Assembly (NCBI GenBank): GCA_045539925.1
Contig: JAZQGH010000114.1
Location: forward strand, 3,363 to 67,362
DNA: 64,000 nt
Direction: 5' to 3'
DNA from: SFWF01 sp045539925
GTDB lineage: Bacteria > Bacillota > Clostridia > Oscillospirales > Acutalibacteraceae
This document shows, piece after piece, positions 25,765-35,315 of the stretch. The notes beneath the pieces were generated by a model. That model did not search any database. It saw only the letters and a list, made by a program, of their open reading frames with translations, and had not been told where the DNA came from. Numbering within the stretch: the stretch's first letter is position 1; each line of letters opens with the position of its first letter. The position numbers were made by a program, and so were the translations under genes.

Positions 25765-27162
25765 ATGGCACGTATTGGAATTACTGAAACCGTCCTTAGA
25801 GACGCTCATCAGTCCTTAATTGCTACCCGTATGTCAATGGAAGAAATGCTTCCTATGCTCGAAAGCCTTGATAAGATCGGTTTTCATTCTTTAGAGTGTT
25901 GGGGTGGAGCAACCTTTGATAGCTGTCTTCGTTTCCTTAACGAAGATCCTTGGGACAGACTGCGCACTATTAAAAAGCATTGTCCTAACACAAAGCTTCA
26001 GATGCTTTTCAGAGGACAGAATATGCTGGGCTACCGTCACTATGCTGATGATGTTGTTGAATATTTTGTTCAGAAGTCGGTTGCAAACGGTATTGATATT
26101 CTTCGTATTTTCGACGCCCTCAACGATTTCAGAAACCTTGAAACATCTATTAAAGCGGCTAAAAAAGAAGGTGCACATACTCAGGCTGCAATCTCTTATA
26201 CAACAGGTCCTGTTTTTGATATTGAGTATTATACCAACTATGCTAAGCAGCTTGAAAACGCAGGTGCTGACTCAATCTGTGTAAAGGATATGGCAGGTCT
26301 TCTTACTCCTTACGGAACATACGATCTTGTTAAAGCCCTTAAAGAAACCGTTAAGATTCCGATTCAGGTACATTCTCACTATACATCAGGTCTTGGCTCT
26401 ATGGTTCTTCTTAAGGCCGTTGAAGCTGGTGCTGATGTTGTAGATACTGCAATCTCTCCCTTAGCACTCGGTACATCTCACGCTGCAACCGAAGCTATGG
26501 TAGCCGCCCTTCAGGGTACTGAGTATGATACAGGTCTCGACCTTGAAGCCCTTGCTGATGTTGCTAAGATGGCAACTGCGCTTCGCGAAAAATACATTGA
26601 AGAAGGTCTTCTCAACACCAAAATGCTTGGAGTTGACGGTAAGACACTCATTTATCAGGTTCCCGGTGGTATGCTCTCTAACCTTGTTTCTCAGCTCAAG
26701 CAGGCAGGTAAGGAAGACAAACTTAGTGATGTTCTCGCCGAAGTTCCCAAGGTTCGTGCAGATTGCGGTTATCCTCCGCTGGTTACACCTTCCTCTCAGA
26801 TTGTTGGTACACAGGCTGTTTTCAATATTATCAGCGGCGAGAGATATAAGATGGTTACTAAGGAATTCCGCGGTCTTGTAAGAGGGGAGTACGGAAAAAC
26901 TCCTCTGCCCATTGATCCCGAGTTCCGTAAGATGATCATTGGTGATGCAGAACCGATTGACTGCAGACCTGCTGATCTTCTTGAACCTGAGCTTGATAAA
27001 ATAAGAGCTGAAGTTGCACCTTGGATGGAGCAGGAAGAGGATGTTCTTTCCTACGCTCAGTTTGATCAGGTTGCTGTTAAGTTCTTTGAGCAGAGAAACA
27101 ATAAAAAATATAAGGTCGATGCAAAACACGCTGATGCTCAGAAGGCTGTTCATCCCTTATAA
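25765..27162 (+). CDS. Pyruvate/oxaloacetate carboxyltransferase (5S/OadA-like)
   Basis: A 465-residue DRE-TIM barrel enzyme that exchanges a carboxyl group between oxaloacetate/pyruvate and carboxybiotin. Visible active-site elements are ETVLRDAHQS with metal-binding D12, the carbamylated lysine K174 in CVKDMAG, and the metal histidines H203 and H205 in VHSHYT. The C-terminal domain (about 300-460) is the PYC_OADA type. It lacks a fused biotin domain, which is supplied by the preceding gene. No membrane beta subunit is encoded next to it, so a sodium-pumping oxaloacetate decarboxylase is unlikely from this locus alone. Confidence 0.9.
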   Translation: MARIGITETVLRDAHQSLIATRMSMEEMLPMLESLDKIGFHSLECWGGATFDSCLRFLNEDPWDRLRTIKKHCPNTKLQMLFRGQNMLGYRHYADDVVEYFVQKSVANGIDILRIFDALNDFRNLETSIKAAKKEGAHTQAAISYTTGPVFDIEYYTNYAKQLENAGADSICVKDMAGLLTPYGTYDLVKALKETVKIPIQVHSHYTSGLGSMVLLKAVEAGADVVDTAISPLALGTSHAATEAMVAALQGTEYDTGLDLEALADVAKMATALREKYIEEGLLNTKMLGVDGKTLIYQVPGGMLSNLVSQLKQAGKEDKLSDVLAEVPKVRADCGYPPLVTPSSQIVGTQAVFNIISGERYKMVTKEFRGLVRGEYGKTPLPIDPEFRKMIIGDAEPIDCRPADLLEPELDKIRAEVAPWMEQEEDVLSYAQFDQVAVKFFEQRNNKKYKVDAKHADAQKAVHPL

Positions 27163-27170
27163 AAAAGTTC

Positions 27171-27199
27171 TTGCATTTTATCTTTTCATCTGTTATACT
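27171..27199 (+). promoter_or_regulatory. SigA-type promoter of secG
   Basis: TTGCAT (27171-27176), a 17-base spacer, TATACT (27194-27199), starting 9 bases after the preceding stop codon. Confidence 0.65.
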
Positions 27200-27238
27200 A
27201 TTACTGTTGTAATCATATAATGTTTGGAGGTTTTATAC

Positions 27239-27484
27239 ATGTCCGCTCTTGAAATTATAATAGGCGTTCTTGTATTACTCGTTTCTATTGTTGTAATCGG
27301 TGTCGTTCTTTTACAGCAGGGTCACCGCGCAGGAATCAACGGCGCTATCTCTGGTGCAGCTGATACCTTCCTTTCTAAAACAAAAGCAAGAACTGCAGAC
27401 GCAACTCTCGCAAGAGTAACCAAGTACATCGCACTTGGATTCTTCGTTTTAGTTCTCCTTGCTAATGTTATTGGCGCATTTTAA
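27239..27484 (+). CDS. secG: Preprotein translocase subunit SecG
   Basis: An 81-residue protein with two membrane segments (about 5-25 and 58-78) around a conserved loop (LLQQGHRAGINGAISGAADTFLSK). It is an accessory subunit of SecYEG. ATG 27239 follows GGAGG with 8-base spacing; an upstream in-frame ATG at 27224 lacks a ribosome site. Confidence 0.93.
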   Translation: MSALEIIIGVLVLLVSIVVIGVVLLQQGHRAGINGAISGAADTFLSKTKARTADATLARVTKYIALGFFVLVLLANVIGAF

Positions 27485-27490
27485 GTTTTT

Positions 27491-27525
27491 AAACGTTCAG
27501 GATTACTCCTGAGCGTTTATTTTTT
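27491..27525 (+). terminator. Intrinsic terminator after secG
   Basis: AAACGTTCAGGA (27491-27502) pairs with TCCTGAGCGTTT (27507-27518) over 12 bp with one G-U, followed by A and six T. Confidence 0.9.
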
Positions 27526-27575
27526 CATATTAAAGACAGCAGCCTCATATTTTTGAATTAAAGGGGGTTGCTGTT

Positions 27576-27839
27576 TTGTTATATATTAAAATTGTTCTTG
27601 TTATATTGTGTATATTATGTCTGCTTTCTATGTTAATCTACTGTATTTATTCAAAGAAAGCATTGAAACTCATTTTTCTGAATAGCCTGACAGGTGTCAC
27701 AGCATTGCTTGTTTTAAAGGCTACAGAATCACTAATATCGTTAAAGATAAACATCAATATAATTTCTTTTATTCTTTCTGCAGTACTCGGTGTCCCGGGT
27801 TTGGGACAGTATTTTCTTATTGAATTCTTGTTTTTATAG
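27576..27839 (+). CDS. bofA: Pro-sigma-K processing inhibitor BofA family protein
   Basis: An 87-residue protein with two to three hydrophobic segments and the C-terminal family signature ILSAVLGVPGLGQYFL. In Bacillus, BofA holds SpoIVFB inactive in the outer forespore membrane until SpoIVB cleaves the complex. A spoIVB gene is present at 2.8 kb. The start is TTG 27576 behind AAAGGGGG. Whether SigK processing happens in this organism cannot be told from the window. Confidence 0.85.
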   Translation: MLYIKIVLVILCILCLLSMLIYCIYSKKALKLIFLNSLTGVTALLVLKATESLISLKININIISFILSAVLGVPGLGQYFLIEFLFL

Positions 27840-27856
27840 AATGAGTGTAGTATAAT
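27828..27856 (+). promoter_or_regulatory. SigA-type promoter of addBA
   Basis: TTGTTT (27828-27833), a 17-base spacer, TATAAT (27851-27856). It overlaps the end of bofA and leaves a leader of about 90 bases before addB. Confidence 0.6.
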
Positions 27857-27951
27857 ATACAAGGGCAAGGCGAGGTGTATTTGTGCATCTGCACAGGCGA
27901 AGACTCATTGTTTTACCCAAATTATTCTTTTAAGGCATACGGTGAAATAGG

Positions 27952-30900
27952 ATGATAGAATTTCTAATCGGACGTGCATGTACCGGCAAGACATATCAGA
28001 CGGTATCAAAAGTGGTAGATGCATCTAAAAGTAGCAAAACCATACTTATTGTTCCCGAACAGTTTACATTTGAAACCGAAAGAGCAGTAATTAAATTTGA
28101 TGATGCGGTACAGGATAACATCTCTGTACTAAGCTTTTCGCGCCTTTATGATGCTATAGTGGAACAAAGCGGACGCGGAGGAGCCGCCTGTGTTACAGAT
28201 TTTGAAAAGCTGATATTGCTTAAAAAAGCATTAAAAGTATGTGCTGATGATCTTAAAGTTTTTTCAAAATATGTAGGCTATCACGACTTTATAAGCAATT
28301 TAAACAGCGTTATTCGTGATTTGAAGTTTGCCGGAATTGATTCTAAGGATATAGCTGATGCGGCTGAATCAATAGGAGGCTTCTGCGGAGCCAAGCTTAA
28401 AGATATTTCTCTTGTTATGTCTACCTATGAAGCACTTTTCACTGATAAATTTATCGATCCGTCGGACAGGCTTACAAAGGTATACAGTATGCTTGAGAAT
28501 AACGATTTTTTTGCCGAATGTAATGTATTTTTTGACTCGTTTACAGGTTTTACAGGACAGCAATACAAAGTTATTCAGCGCATAATAGAGAAGGCAAGTG
28601 ATATTACTTTTTCTTTTTGTACAAGCAGTCCTGACGACACATCTCTCGGGGTTTTCCATAATATAAATTTTACAATCGGCAGAATTAAAAGTATTGCTGC
28701 CTCGCGCGGTATAGCTGACTTTAAGCAAACCCTTCTTGAACGCCATTTCTATTCTAATTCTTCAATGTTAGCGCTTGAGAATTTAATGTCGGGCGAAAAA
28801 ATAGAAAATACCGAGTCTCTAAAAAATATTAACATAGTTTCTTGCGACAACAGAAGAGATGAAGCTGTAGCTGCAGCAAATATCATAGCATCAGAAGTTG
28901 CGGAAAACGGATATAGGTTTAAGGATTTTGTGCTTGTTGCGAGAAATGCGGGTGATTATGCCGCATATATAAAGCGTCAGTGTGATGCAAACAAGGTTGC
29001 CTGCTTTATGGATGAAAGTGTCACTCTAACCCAAACTCCATTAGGTATTTATATACTTACTTTGCTTGAAATTTCACGCTCGCTTACAACAGATAACATC
29101 CTAAAACTGCTTAAACTGCGTCTTAGTGGTTTTACAGATGAAGAAATTTCAGAAATTGAAAATTACACCTTCGTTTGGGACCTTAAGGGAGCAGATTGGC
29201 GTCGCGAGTGGGAGCTGAGTGTAAATGGTATGCAAACCGGCGATGACAATGAATTTGATATTTTAAGGCTCAGAAAAATCAACGAAACGCGCGAAAAAGT
29301 GATTGGAATACTTGATTTATTTAAGAATAAGTTTGCAGGAACACCTTATGAACGCGCTAAAGCTGTCTATACACATCTTGTTGACAATAAAGTAGACAAG
29401 CATCTTTCTGCACTTTGCGACTGTTTCGAGGCTGAAGGCGACCTTTCTACTGCATCTGTTATTAAACAAAGTTGGGACTGTGTTGTTGGTGTGCTTGACT
29501 GTATGGTAAGGGTTCTTGATAAAACAGACATATCTTCTGACGAGTTTATTGAATCATTGCTTGTTGCAGCGGAATCTGCTGATATTTCAAATATTCCGCA
29601 AATGCTTGATGAGGTAACATTTGGAAGCGCAGATAAAATACGTCCCTCAAAACCCAAGATTTGTATAATTTTAGGTGCTAATCAAGGTGTTTTTCCGAAA
29701 ATTACTAAATCAAGCGGATTACTTGCAGCTGCTGATATAGAAAAACTTAACAGTATTGGAATTTATCTTAATGATGATGCAGTAAAGGGAGCTGTAGAAG
29801 AAAATTATCTTGTATATTCTATGCTGAGTTGTCCTGTTGATAAGGTATATGTTCTCTATTCTAAACGTACAGTCAGCGGTGAAGAATTAGAGCCTTCAAG
29901 CTTTGTTTTTCAGCTGCTTAAACATTTTAGTGACCTGACTGTGGAACATTTCAGCCTTTCTTCTTCGGGTAAATATATGCCTCGCACCACCAAGGTTGCC
30001 TTCGGCGAAATTGGCGGTGTAGATAGAGCATCCTTTGAAGATATTAAAGAATCTTTAAAAGGATTTACTGAGTATTCGGACAAGATTGAAAAAATACTTA
30101 GCGCTACAGCAGACTCGTCATTTGATATTTCTAAACAGTCGTCTGCAAAGCTTTTTGGCGACGAACTTAGGGTATCTGCCACAAAATTTGATACTTATCA
30201 TAAGTGTAGCCTTTCATATCTGCTGAAAAACGGGCTTCGCATAAAAACCTTACAAAGGGCAGACCTTAATGTGCTTCAGCGAGGTACGATTGCACACTAT
30301 GTGCTTGAAAATATTATTTCAAAGCACGGTAAATCTCTTTGTGAACTATCTGCCATACAAATCTCGGCTGAGGTAGATAGTCTTATTAACGAATATATTT
30401 CTGCAGTAAAAGGTTCTGAAATGCTGATGACTGCAAGATTTGCCTATCTTCTTCAAAAAATATCAGCATCTGTTAAGATTATCGTTTCGCACATTGCAGA
30501 AGAGTTTTCACAGTCGGGCTTCGAGCCAAAGTTCTTTGAACTTTCTATTGGCAGAGACGGTGATATTCCGCAAATGGAGTATACGCTTAGTGATGACTCA
30601 CGCCTTTGTGTTGAAGGAAAGATTGACAGGGTTGATGTTTACAAGAATAATGTTCGCATTGTCGACTACAAAACAGGAAAAATGTCTTTTGTTCTCTCTA
30701 ATACCCTTGTGGGTCTTAATATGCAGATGCTGCTTTACCTTTATGCCTTTATAAAGAACGGAAAAGAACTTGTCGAGGATGCACAGCCTGCGGGAATTCT
30801 TTATATGCCGGCTAAGGGCGTAAAGGATAAGAAATCCCTTAAAATGAGCGGACTTATCTCCGATGATGAAAGCATCAGACTTGCTATGGAGCCCGATAAC

Positions 30901-31191
30901 AACGGTAGATACATCCCTAAATATTCTGAAAAGGCTACCGAGTATGTAAGCGGTGACTTGTTCGGATTGGTATTCAATAAAATTGATCAGCTTCTTTTAA
31001 ATATGGGAGAGAGAATCAGAAAGGGCGAATTTTGTGCCGATCCTACAGATGGTATCAGCATAAATGCTTGTGCTTATTGTGATTTTGCATCCATTTGCAG
31101 GAGTGACAAAAAAGAGCACAAATGCGCAATTCCTCTTTCTAATGAAGAAATTAGAGAGGCCTTGAAGGGTGGTGACACTAATGGCATTTGA
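27952..31191 (+). CDS. addB: ATP-dependent helicase/nuclease subunit B
   Basis: Part of AddAB, the firmicute double-strand break resection and Chi-recognition enzyme. The 1079-residue protein has Walker A GRACTGKT (7-14), a degenerate helicase body and a C-terminal PD-(D/E)XK nuclease (GKIDRVD, VDYKTGK). The four cysteines of the iron-sulfur staple are C752 and C1040, C1043, C1049 (CAYCDFASIC). Its end overlaps addA by 11 bases. Confidence 0.95.
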   Translation: MIEFLIGRACTGKTYQTVSKVVDASKSSKTILIVPEQFTFETERAVIKFDDAVQDNISVLSFSRLYDAIVEQSGRGGAACVTDFEKLILLKKALKVCADDLKVFSKYVGYHDFISNLNSVIRDLKFAGIDSKDIADAAESIGGFCGAKLKDISLVMSTYEALFTDKFIDPSDRLTKVYSMLENNDFFAECNVFFDSFTGFTGQQYKVIQRIIEKASDITFSFCTSSPDDTSLGVFHNINFTIGRIKSIAASRGIADFKQTLLERHFYSNSSMLALENLMSGEKIENTESLKNINIVSCDNRRDEAVAAANIIASEVAENGYRFKDFVLVARNAGDYAAYIKRQCDANKVACFMDESVTLTQTPLGIYILTLLEISRSLTTDNILKLLKLRLSGFTDEEISEIENYTFVWDLKGADWRREWELSVNGMQTGDDNEFDILRLRKINETREKVIGILDLFKNKFAGTPYERAKAVYTHLVDNKVDKHLSALCDCFEAEGDLSTASVIKQSWDCVVGVLDCMVRVLDKTDISSDEFIESLLVAAESADISNIPQMLDEVTFGSADKIRPSKPKICIILGANQGVFPKITKSSGLLAAADIEKLNSIGIYLNDDAVKGAVEENYLVYSMLSCPVDKVYVLYSKRTVSGEELEPSSFVFQLLKHFSDLTVEHFSLSSSGKYMPRTTKVAFGEIGGVDRASFEDIKESLKGFTEYSDKIEKILSATADSSFDISKQSSAKLFGDELRVSATKFDTYHKCSLSYLLKNGLRIKTLQRADLNVLQRGTIAHYVLENIISKHGKSLCELSAIQISAEVDSLINEYISAVKGSEMLMTARFAYLLQKISASVKIIVSHIAEEFSQSGFEPKFFELSIGRDGDIPQMEYTLSDDSRLCVEGKIDRVDVYKNNVRIVDYKTGKMSFVLSNTLVGLNMQMLLYLYAFIKNGKELVEDAQPAGILYMPAKGVKDKKSLKMSGLISDDESIRLAMEPDNNGRYIPKYSEKATEYVSGDLFGLVFNKIDQLLLNMGERIRKGEFCADPTDGISINACAYCDFASICRSDKKEHKCAIPLSNEEIREALKGGDTNGI

Positions 31192-34100
31192 GCCAACAAG
31201 AGAACAAAGTCTTGCGATTTTTGAGAAGGGTAGTATCCTTGTATCTGCGGCGGCAGGCTCGGGAAAAACCGCTGTTCTTGTTGAAAGAGTTGCGCAACTG
31301 CTAACAGATAAAACAAATCCTGTCAGTGCAGATAAGCTGTTAGTTGTCACGTACACAAACGCTGCTGCTGCGGAACTAAGACACAGAATTGAAAAAAGAC
31401 TTAGCGATGAATTTGAACGTTGTCCTGATGATATGTATCTTCAGAAACAAAGGATTTTGCTTAGTAACGCAAAAATATGTACTATAGACTCGTTTTGCAT
31501 CGATTTTATCAGAGAAAATTTTGAATATACAGGTCTTAGTCCTTCATTTAAAATTGCTGACAAAGCAACCTTGAGTGCCTTCGAGAGAGCAGCACTGTCT
31601 GAACTTGTTAATGAATGTTTTAATGCAGATGATTTCGCTTTCTTAAACCTATTGCAGTTTTTAGGCGACGATTATGATGATTCTAAGCTTCTGAAATGCG
31701 TTTATCAGATATATGATTACAGCCGTCATATTCCGTTTCCTGAGCAGTGGCTCGATTTTGTGATGAACAGCTATAAGGAGCATATTGAGGGTAAAAGTAC
31801 AGAATGGTTTGATAATGCGTTTGAACTGGTGAGTGATTATGCGGCGGATGCAGTTTCCAACGCTAAGGAAGCACTCGCTTTACTTGAAACAAACGAAAAA
31901 GCATACGAGCAATATTCACAGTGCTATTTATATCTTTATGATTTTTCGTCACAAGCAGAAAAGCTTTGTAAAGATAAGGACTGGGATGGGCTGTATGCTC
32001 TTCTGCAATCTCTTAATATTCCAAACTGTAAGAGACTGTCTTCTGCTGATAAAACTGCTCAAGTAGAATATTCTGTGACATTCAGAAACCTTGTAAAAAA
32101 GAATATAGAAAAAATTAAAGGCTTTGTATACGGTGATTTAAACTATATTACCAATGAAACAAGAATCATTTTGCCGCACATTGAAAAACTCTGTGAGCTG
32201 GTTGTCCGTTTTTCTAAGAAATTATATGATAATCTTAAATCTCAAAATCTCATAACATTTTATATTGCAGAGCAAACAGTTCTAGATGTGTTGACTACCG
32301 TCTGCGAAGGAAAAACTGTAATGTCTGATGTTGCGATGAATTTTCTTAGCAGATATGAAGCAATTCTTGTGGATGAGTATCAGGATACTAATTCTCTGCA
32401 GGACACTTTATTTCATATTCTTTCAGACGGTGGTAAAAATCTGTTTTGTGTAGGTGATATGAAGCAGTGTATCTATAAGTTCAGAGGCTCAAATCCTCTT
32501 AACTTCCTTGCGAAGAAAAATGGTGCCGTTACCAGCACCGAGGGAAGACAACCTGCAGACACTCTTCGTATTGACCTTGGCTGCAATTTCAGAAGTAGGT
32601 CTGAGGTCTGCGAGTTTATAAATAAAATATTCGAAAAAATACTCTACTTAAAAAACTCTGATTTTGATTATGACGAGCAGGAAAAGCTTATTCCAATGGC
32701 TAAGTATCCTCAAAATGAAGACTCAAAAGTAGAAGCGCATTTTGTTGATTATGATGCCATAGTAAACAATACGGATTTAAGGTTAGAAAGCAAAATTTAT
32801 GCTGAAGCAGAAATAGTTGCGGATATAATCGAAGATACTGTATCCGCTGCTCCATTTTTGCGCGACGGAGAAAGCCTTAGAAAGGCAGGATACGGAGATA
32901 TTACCGTTCTGGTGCGTTCAATGCGTGATAAAGGTGATGTTTTTGTAAGAGTTTTAAAGGAGAGAGGAATTCCTGTTTCGGTGAGTGCTTCGGATGTTCT
33001 TGATTCAGACGAGGTAAGAACCTTGCTGTCTATAATTAAAATTATAGATAACCCCTCTGATGATGTTTCGCTTGTTACTGCAATGACTTCCGCTGTCTTT
33101 GCGTTCACTGTTGCTGAACTTGCCGAAATACGTTCGGAATCTAAATATGGAAGCTTTATTTCAGCGGTAATTCGTGCAAGTAAAAACTGTGAAGATACTA
33201 AAGTCAAATTATTTTTAAGTGCATTAGAGCGTTTGAGACGCAAAAGTGTAATTATGTCGGTTGGTCAGCTTATCGATGAGATTTTCTATGAAACGAATCT
33301 TCTAAACATTTATTCTGCCACCGAAAACGGTGATATAAAAAGGCTTAATTTACTTAGTGTACAGAACGCAGCGTATGCCTTTGAGGCAGAAAGAAAACAG
33401 GATGTTAAAGGATTTTTGAATTACTTTGCTCACCTTGAAAACAAAGATTTTTCCCTCTCTTCTGATAAAGATGATTGTGTTACTGTAATGACCATTCACA
33501 AATCTAAAGGTTTACAGTTTCCTGTTTGCATTGTTGCAAATACTTCAAACGAGTTCAATCAAAGTGACCTAAGGGATAACATCATAATGAATGAAAAGTA
33601 TGGCTTTGCGCTTACCTATTATGATGATACTCAGGCAAGATGCGACAAAGCTCTTTTGCGAACTTTACTTAAAGCCGATGAACATAAGCAGCTTCTGGCA
33701 GAGGAGCTTCGTGTTTTTTATGTTGCTCTTACAAGAGCAGAAGAGAAATTGATTCTCTTATCAACATACAAAAATCTTGATAAAGAGATAGATAGCAAAA
33801 AAAGCTCCCTGTCGGTTTCGGGCTCGGTGTATAGGGTATCACATAATCTCTTTAAGACAAACACTTCATACGCTGATTGGATTCTGGAAAGTTTATTGCT
33901 TGAGGGGTACGAAGATGCCTTGCTTGGTAGGGAAAAGGATAAGCATATTTTTGTGCATAAATCTCTTCGTGACAGAGTAAAAACAAAAATCAGTTCCTCT
34001 GTTATTTCAGCATCGGAGGATAATGCACAAAGACTCAGTGAACTATATTCTTATCGCTATCCATATGCAGAGCTATTATCACTTCAATCAAAAGCTTCGG

Positions 34101-34690
34101 TCACAGAACTTGTGCATAAGGCGGATGATAAGCTGTATAGATTTACTAAACGACCTGCTTTTCTGCAGGAACAAGGTCTGACTTCTGCTGAAAAAGGCAC
34201 TGTGATTCATAAGATAATGCAGTATGCTGATTTTGAAAAATGCCGTCTGGATTTCGAGGATGAAATTGACAGACTCTATGAGTTTATGTTCTTATCGGAA
34301 GAAGAGGTAAAAACTGCTGATCTGTCAATGTTATCCACATTCTTTAATTCTTCGGTTTGTCAGCGTATACTGAATGCTGAGAGTGTAAAGCGAGAAATGA
34401 AGTTTTTAACAGAGTTTCCTGCAAATCAACTTGATCCCACACTTAAAGGAGATTTTTCCGATGAGATGATAGTTGTTCAGGGTGCTGTTGATCTCGTCTT
34501 TAAAGAAGACGGAAAGCTTGTTATTCTCGATTTTAAAACCGACAGAAACAAGGATGAAGAAGAGCTTATTTCCGCCTATTCGGAGCAGCTTAAAATCTAT
34601 GCTAAGGCATGTTCAAAAATTTTAAAAGCTCCCGTGAAGGAACTGCTTATATATTCCTTTGCGCTGGGCAGAGAAATATCAGTTACTTAA
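31181..34690 (+). CDS. addA: ATP-dependent helicase/nuclease subunit A
   Basis: UvrD-type helicase with C-terminal nuclease, 1169 residues. Walker A is AAAGSGKTAVL (GSGKT at 26-30). Motif II is VDEYQDTN at about 395, motif V/VI regions are VMTIHKSKGLQFPVC and FYVALTRAEEKL, and the C-terminal nuclease has LVILDFKTDR. ATG 31181 is taken because GGTGGTGA lies just upstream; it begins inside the end of addB, showing coupling. Confidence 0.95.
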   Translation: MAFEPTREQSLAIFEKGSILVSAAAGSGKTAVLVERVAQLLTDKTNPVSADKLLVVTYTNAAAAELRHRIEKRLSDEFERCPDDMYLQKQRILLSNAKICTIDSFCIDFIRENFEYTGLSPSFKIADKATLSAFERAALSELVNECFNADDFAFLNLLQFLGDDYDDSKLLKCVYQIYDYSRHIPFPEQWLDFVMNSYKEHIEGKSTEWFDNAFELVSDYAADAVSNAKEALALLETNEKAYEQYSQCYLYLYDFSSQAEKLCKDKDWDGLYALLQSLNIPNCKRLSSADKTAQVEYSVTFRNLVKKNIEKIKGFVYGDLNYITNETRIILPHIEKLCELVVRFSKKLYDNLKSQNLITFYIAEQTVLDVLTTVCEGKTVMSDVAMNFLSRYEAILVDEYQDTNSLQDTLFHILSDGGKNLFCVGDMKQCIYKFRGSNPLNFLAKKNGAVTSTEGRQPADTLRIDLGCNFRSRSEVCEFINKIFEKILYLKNSDFDYDEQEKLIPMAKYPQNEDSKVEAHFVDYDAIVNNTDLRLESKIYAEAEIVADIIEDTVSAAPFLRDGESLRKAGYGDITVLVRSMRDKGDVFVRVLKERGIPVSVSASDVLDSDEVRTLLSIIKIIDNPSDDVSLVTAMTSAVFAFTVAELAEIRSESKYGSFISAVIRASKNCEDTKVKLFLSALERLRRKSVIMSVGQLIDEIFYETNLLNIYSATENGDIKRLNLLSVQNAAYAFEAERKQDVKGFLNYFAHLENKDFSLSSDKDDCVTVMTIHKSKGLQFPVCIVANTSNEFNQSDLRDNIIMNEKYGFALTYYDDTQARCDKALLRTLLKADEHKQLLAEELRVFYVALTRAEEKLILLSTYKNLDKEIDSKKSSLSVSGSVYRVSHNLFKTNTSYADWILESLLLEGYEDALLGREKDKHIFVHKSLRDRVKTKISSSVISASEDNAQRLSELYSYRYPYAELLSLQSKASVTELVHKADDKLYRFTKRPAFLQEQGLTSAEKGTVIHKIMQYADFEKCRLDFEDEIDRLYEFMFLSEEEVKTADLSMLSTFFNSSVCQRILNAESVKREMKFLTEFPANQLDPTLKGDFSDEMIVVQGAVDLVFKEDGKLVILDFKTDRNKDEEELISAYSEQLKIYAKACSKILKAPVKELLIYSFALGREISVT

Positions 34691-34730
34691 AACAAAGTGG
34701 TTAAGGGGTGTCCCTTAACCACTTTGTTTT
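34689..34730. terminator. Bidirectional terminator between addA and dpaB
   Basis: A perfect 19-bp stem (34689-34707 against 34712-34730) with a GTGT loop. It overlaps the addA stop and includes the dpaB stop and last codons. A and T tracts end the arms, so it can act on both convergent transcripts. Confidence 0.85.
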
Positions 34731-35296
34731 GTTATGGGCTTTATCTGTTCGCCCTTAAGTGCATAGTTTATTGTATCTTCAAGTAGCGTAAAATCTGCTA
34801 TAACTGATCTTTCTTTCGCAAAAGGTTCATCCTGCCCAAAGGGAACAAAATAGTAGTTTCTTGTGTTGAGAAGATGTCCGATATTTTTAGCTGATGAGCC
34901 CAGAGCGTCGTTGGTTGACACAGCTATAACTACAGGACGGTTGTTTCTTATGTGTGATTTTACAGCCATTGTTACAGATGTGTCTGTAATTCCGTAGTTT
35001 AGTTTTGCTAATGTGTTTGCAGTACAAGGACATACAACAAGAATATCAAGTAGCTTTTTAGGACCAATAGGCTCTGCTTCTGCTACAGTGTGAATAATTT
35101 TCTTACTAGTTATTTTCTCAATATCGTTTACAAGTGAATCGGCTTTTGTAAAGCGCGTGTCGGTACTATATACGATAGGGGATAGAATAGGATATACATC
35201 TGCTCCAATACTGACAAGTTTTTCGAGTTCTCTCAGAGCACTAGAAATAGTACAAAATGAACCGCACATCGCAAATCCGATTTTCATATTTTTCAT
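34715..35296 (-). CDS. dpaB: Dipicolinate synthase subunit B
   Basis: The 193-residue flavoprotein-like subunit (SpoVFB) of dipicolinate synthase, which makes the spore-core chelator from dihydrodipicolinate in the mother cell. Family marks are KIGFAMCGSFCTI near the N terminus, LDILVVCPCTANTLAKLNYGITD and VVIAVSTNDALG. ATG 35296 follows GAGGAGG. A longer N terminus would lack a ribosome site and overlap dpaA further. Confidence 0.93.
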   Translation of the reverse strand: MKNMKIGFAMCGSFCTISSALRELEKLVSIGADVYPILSPIVYSTDTRFTKADSLVNDIEKITSKKIIHTVAEAEPIGPKKLLDILVVCPCTANTLAKLNYGITDTSVTMAVKSHIRNNRPVVIAVSTNDALGSSAKNIGHLLNTRNYYFVPFGQDEPFAKERSVIADFTLLEDTINYALKGEQIKPITKQSG

Positions 35297-35315
35297 ATTT
35301 TCCTCCTCTCCGACA

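Noticed and set aside
26461..27153. Minus-strand open frame of 230 codons opposite the 5S-like carboxyltransferase gene
   Set aside because: It lies wholly antisense to a strongly supported enzyme gene, has no ribosome site and no recognisable protein features.
23971..27162. Sodium-pumping oxaloacetate or methylmalonyl-CoA decarboxylase
   Set aside because: The membrane beta subunit required for this is not encoded beside the three genes.
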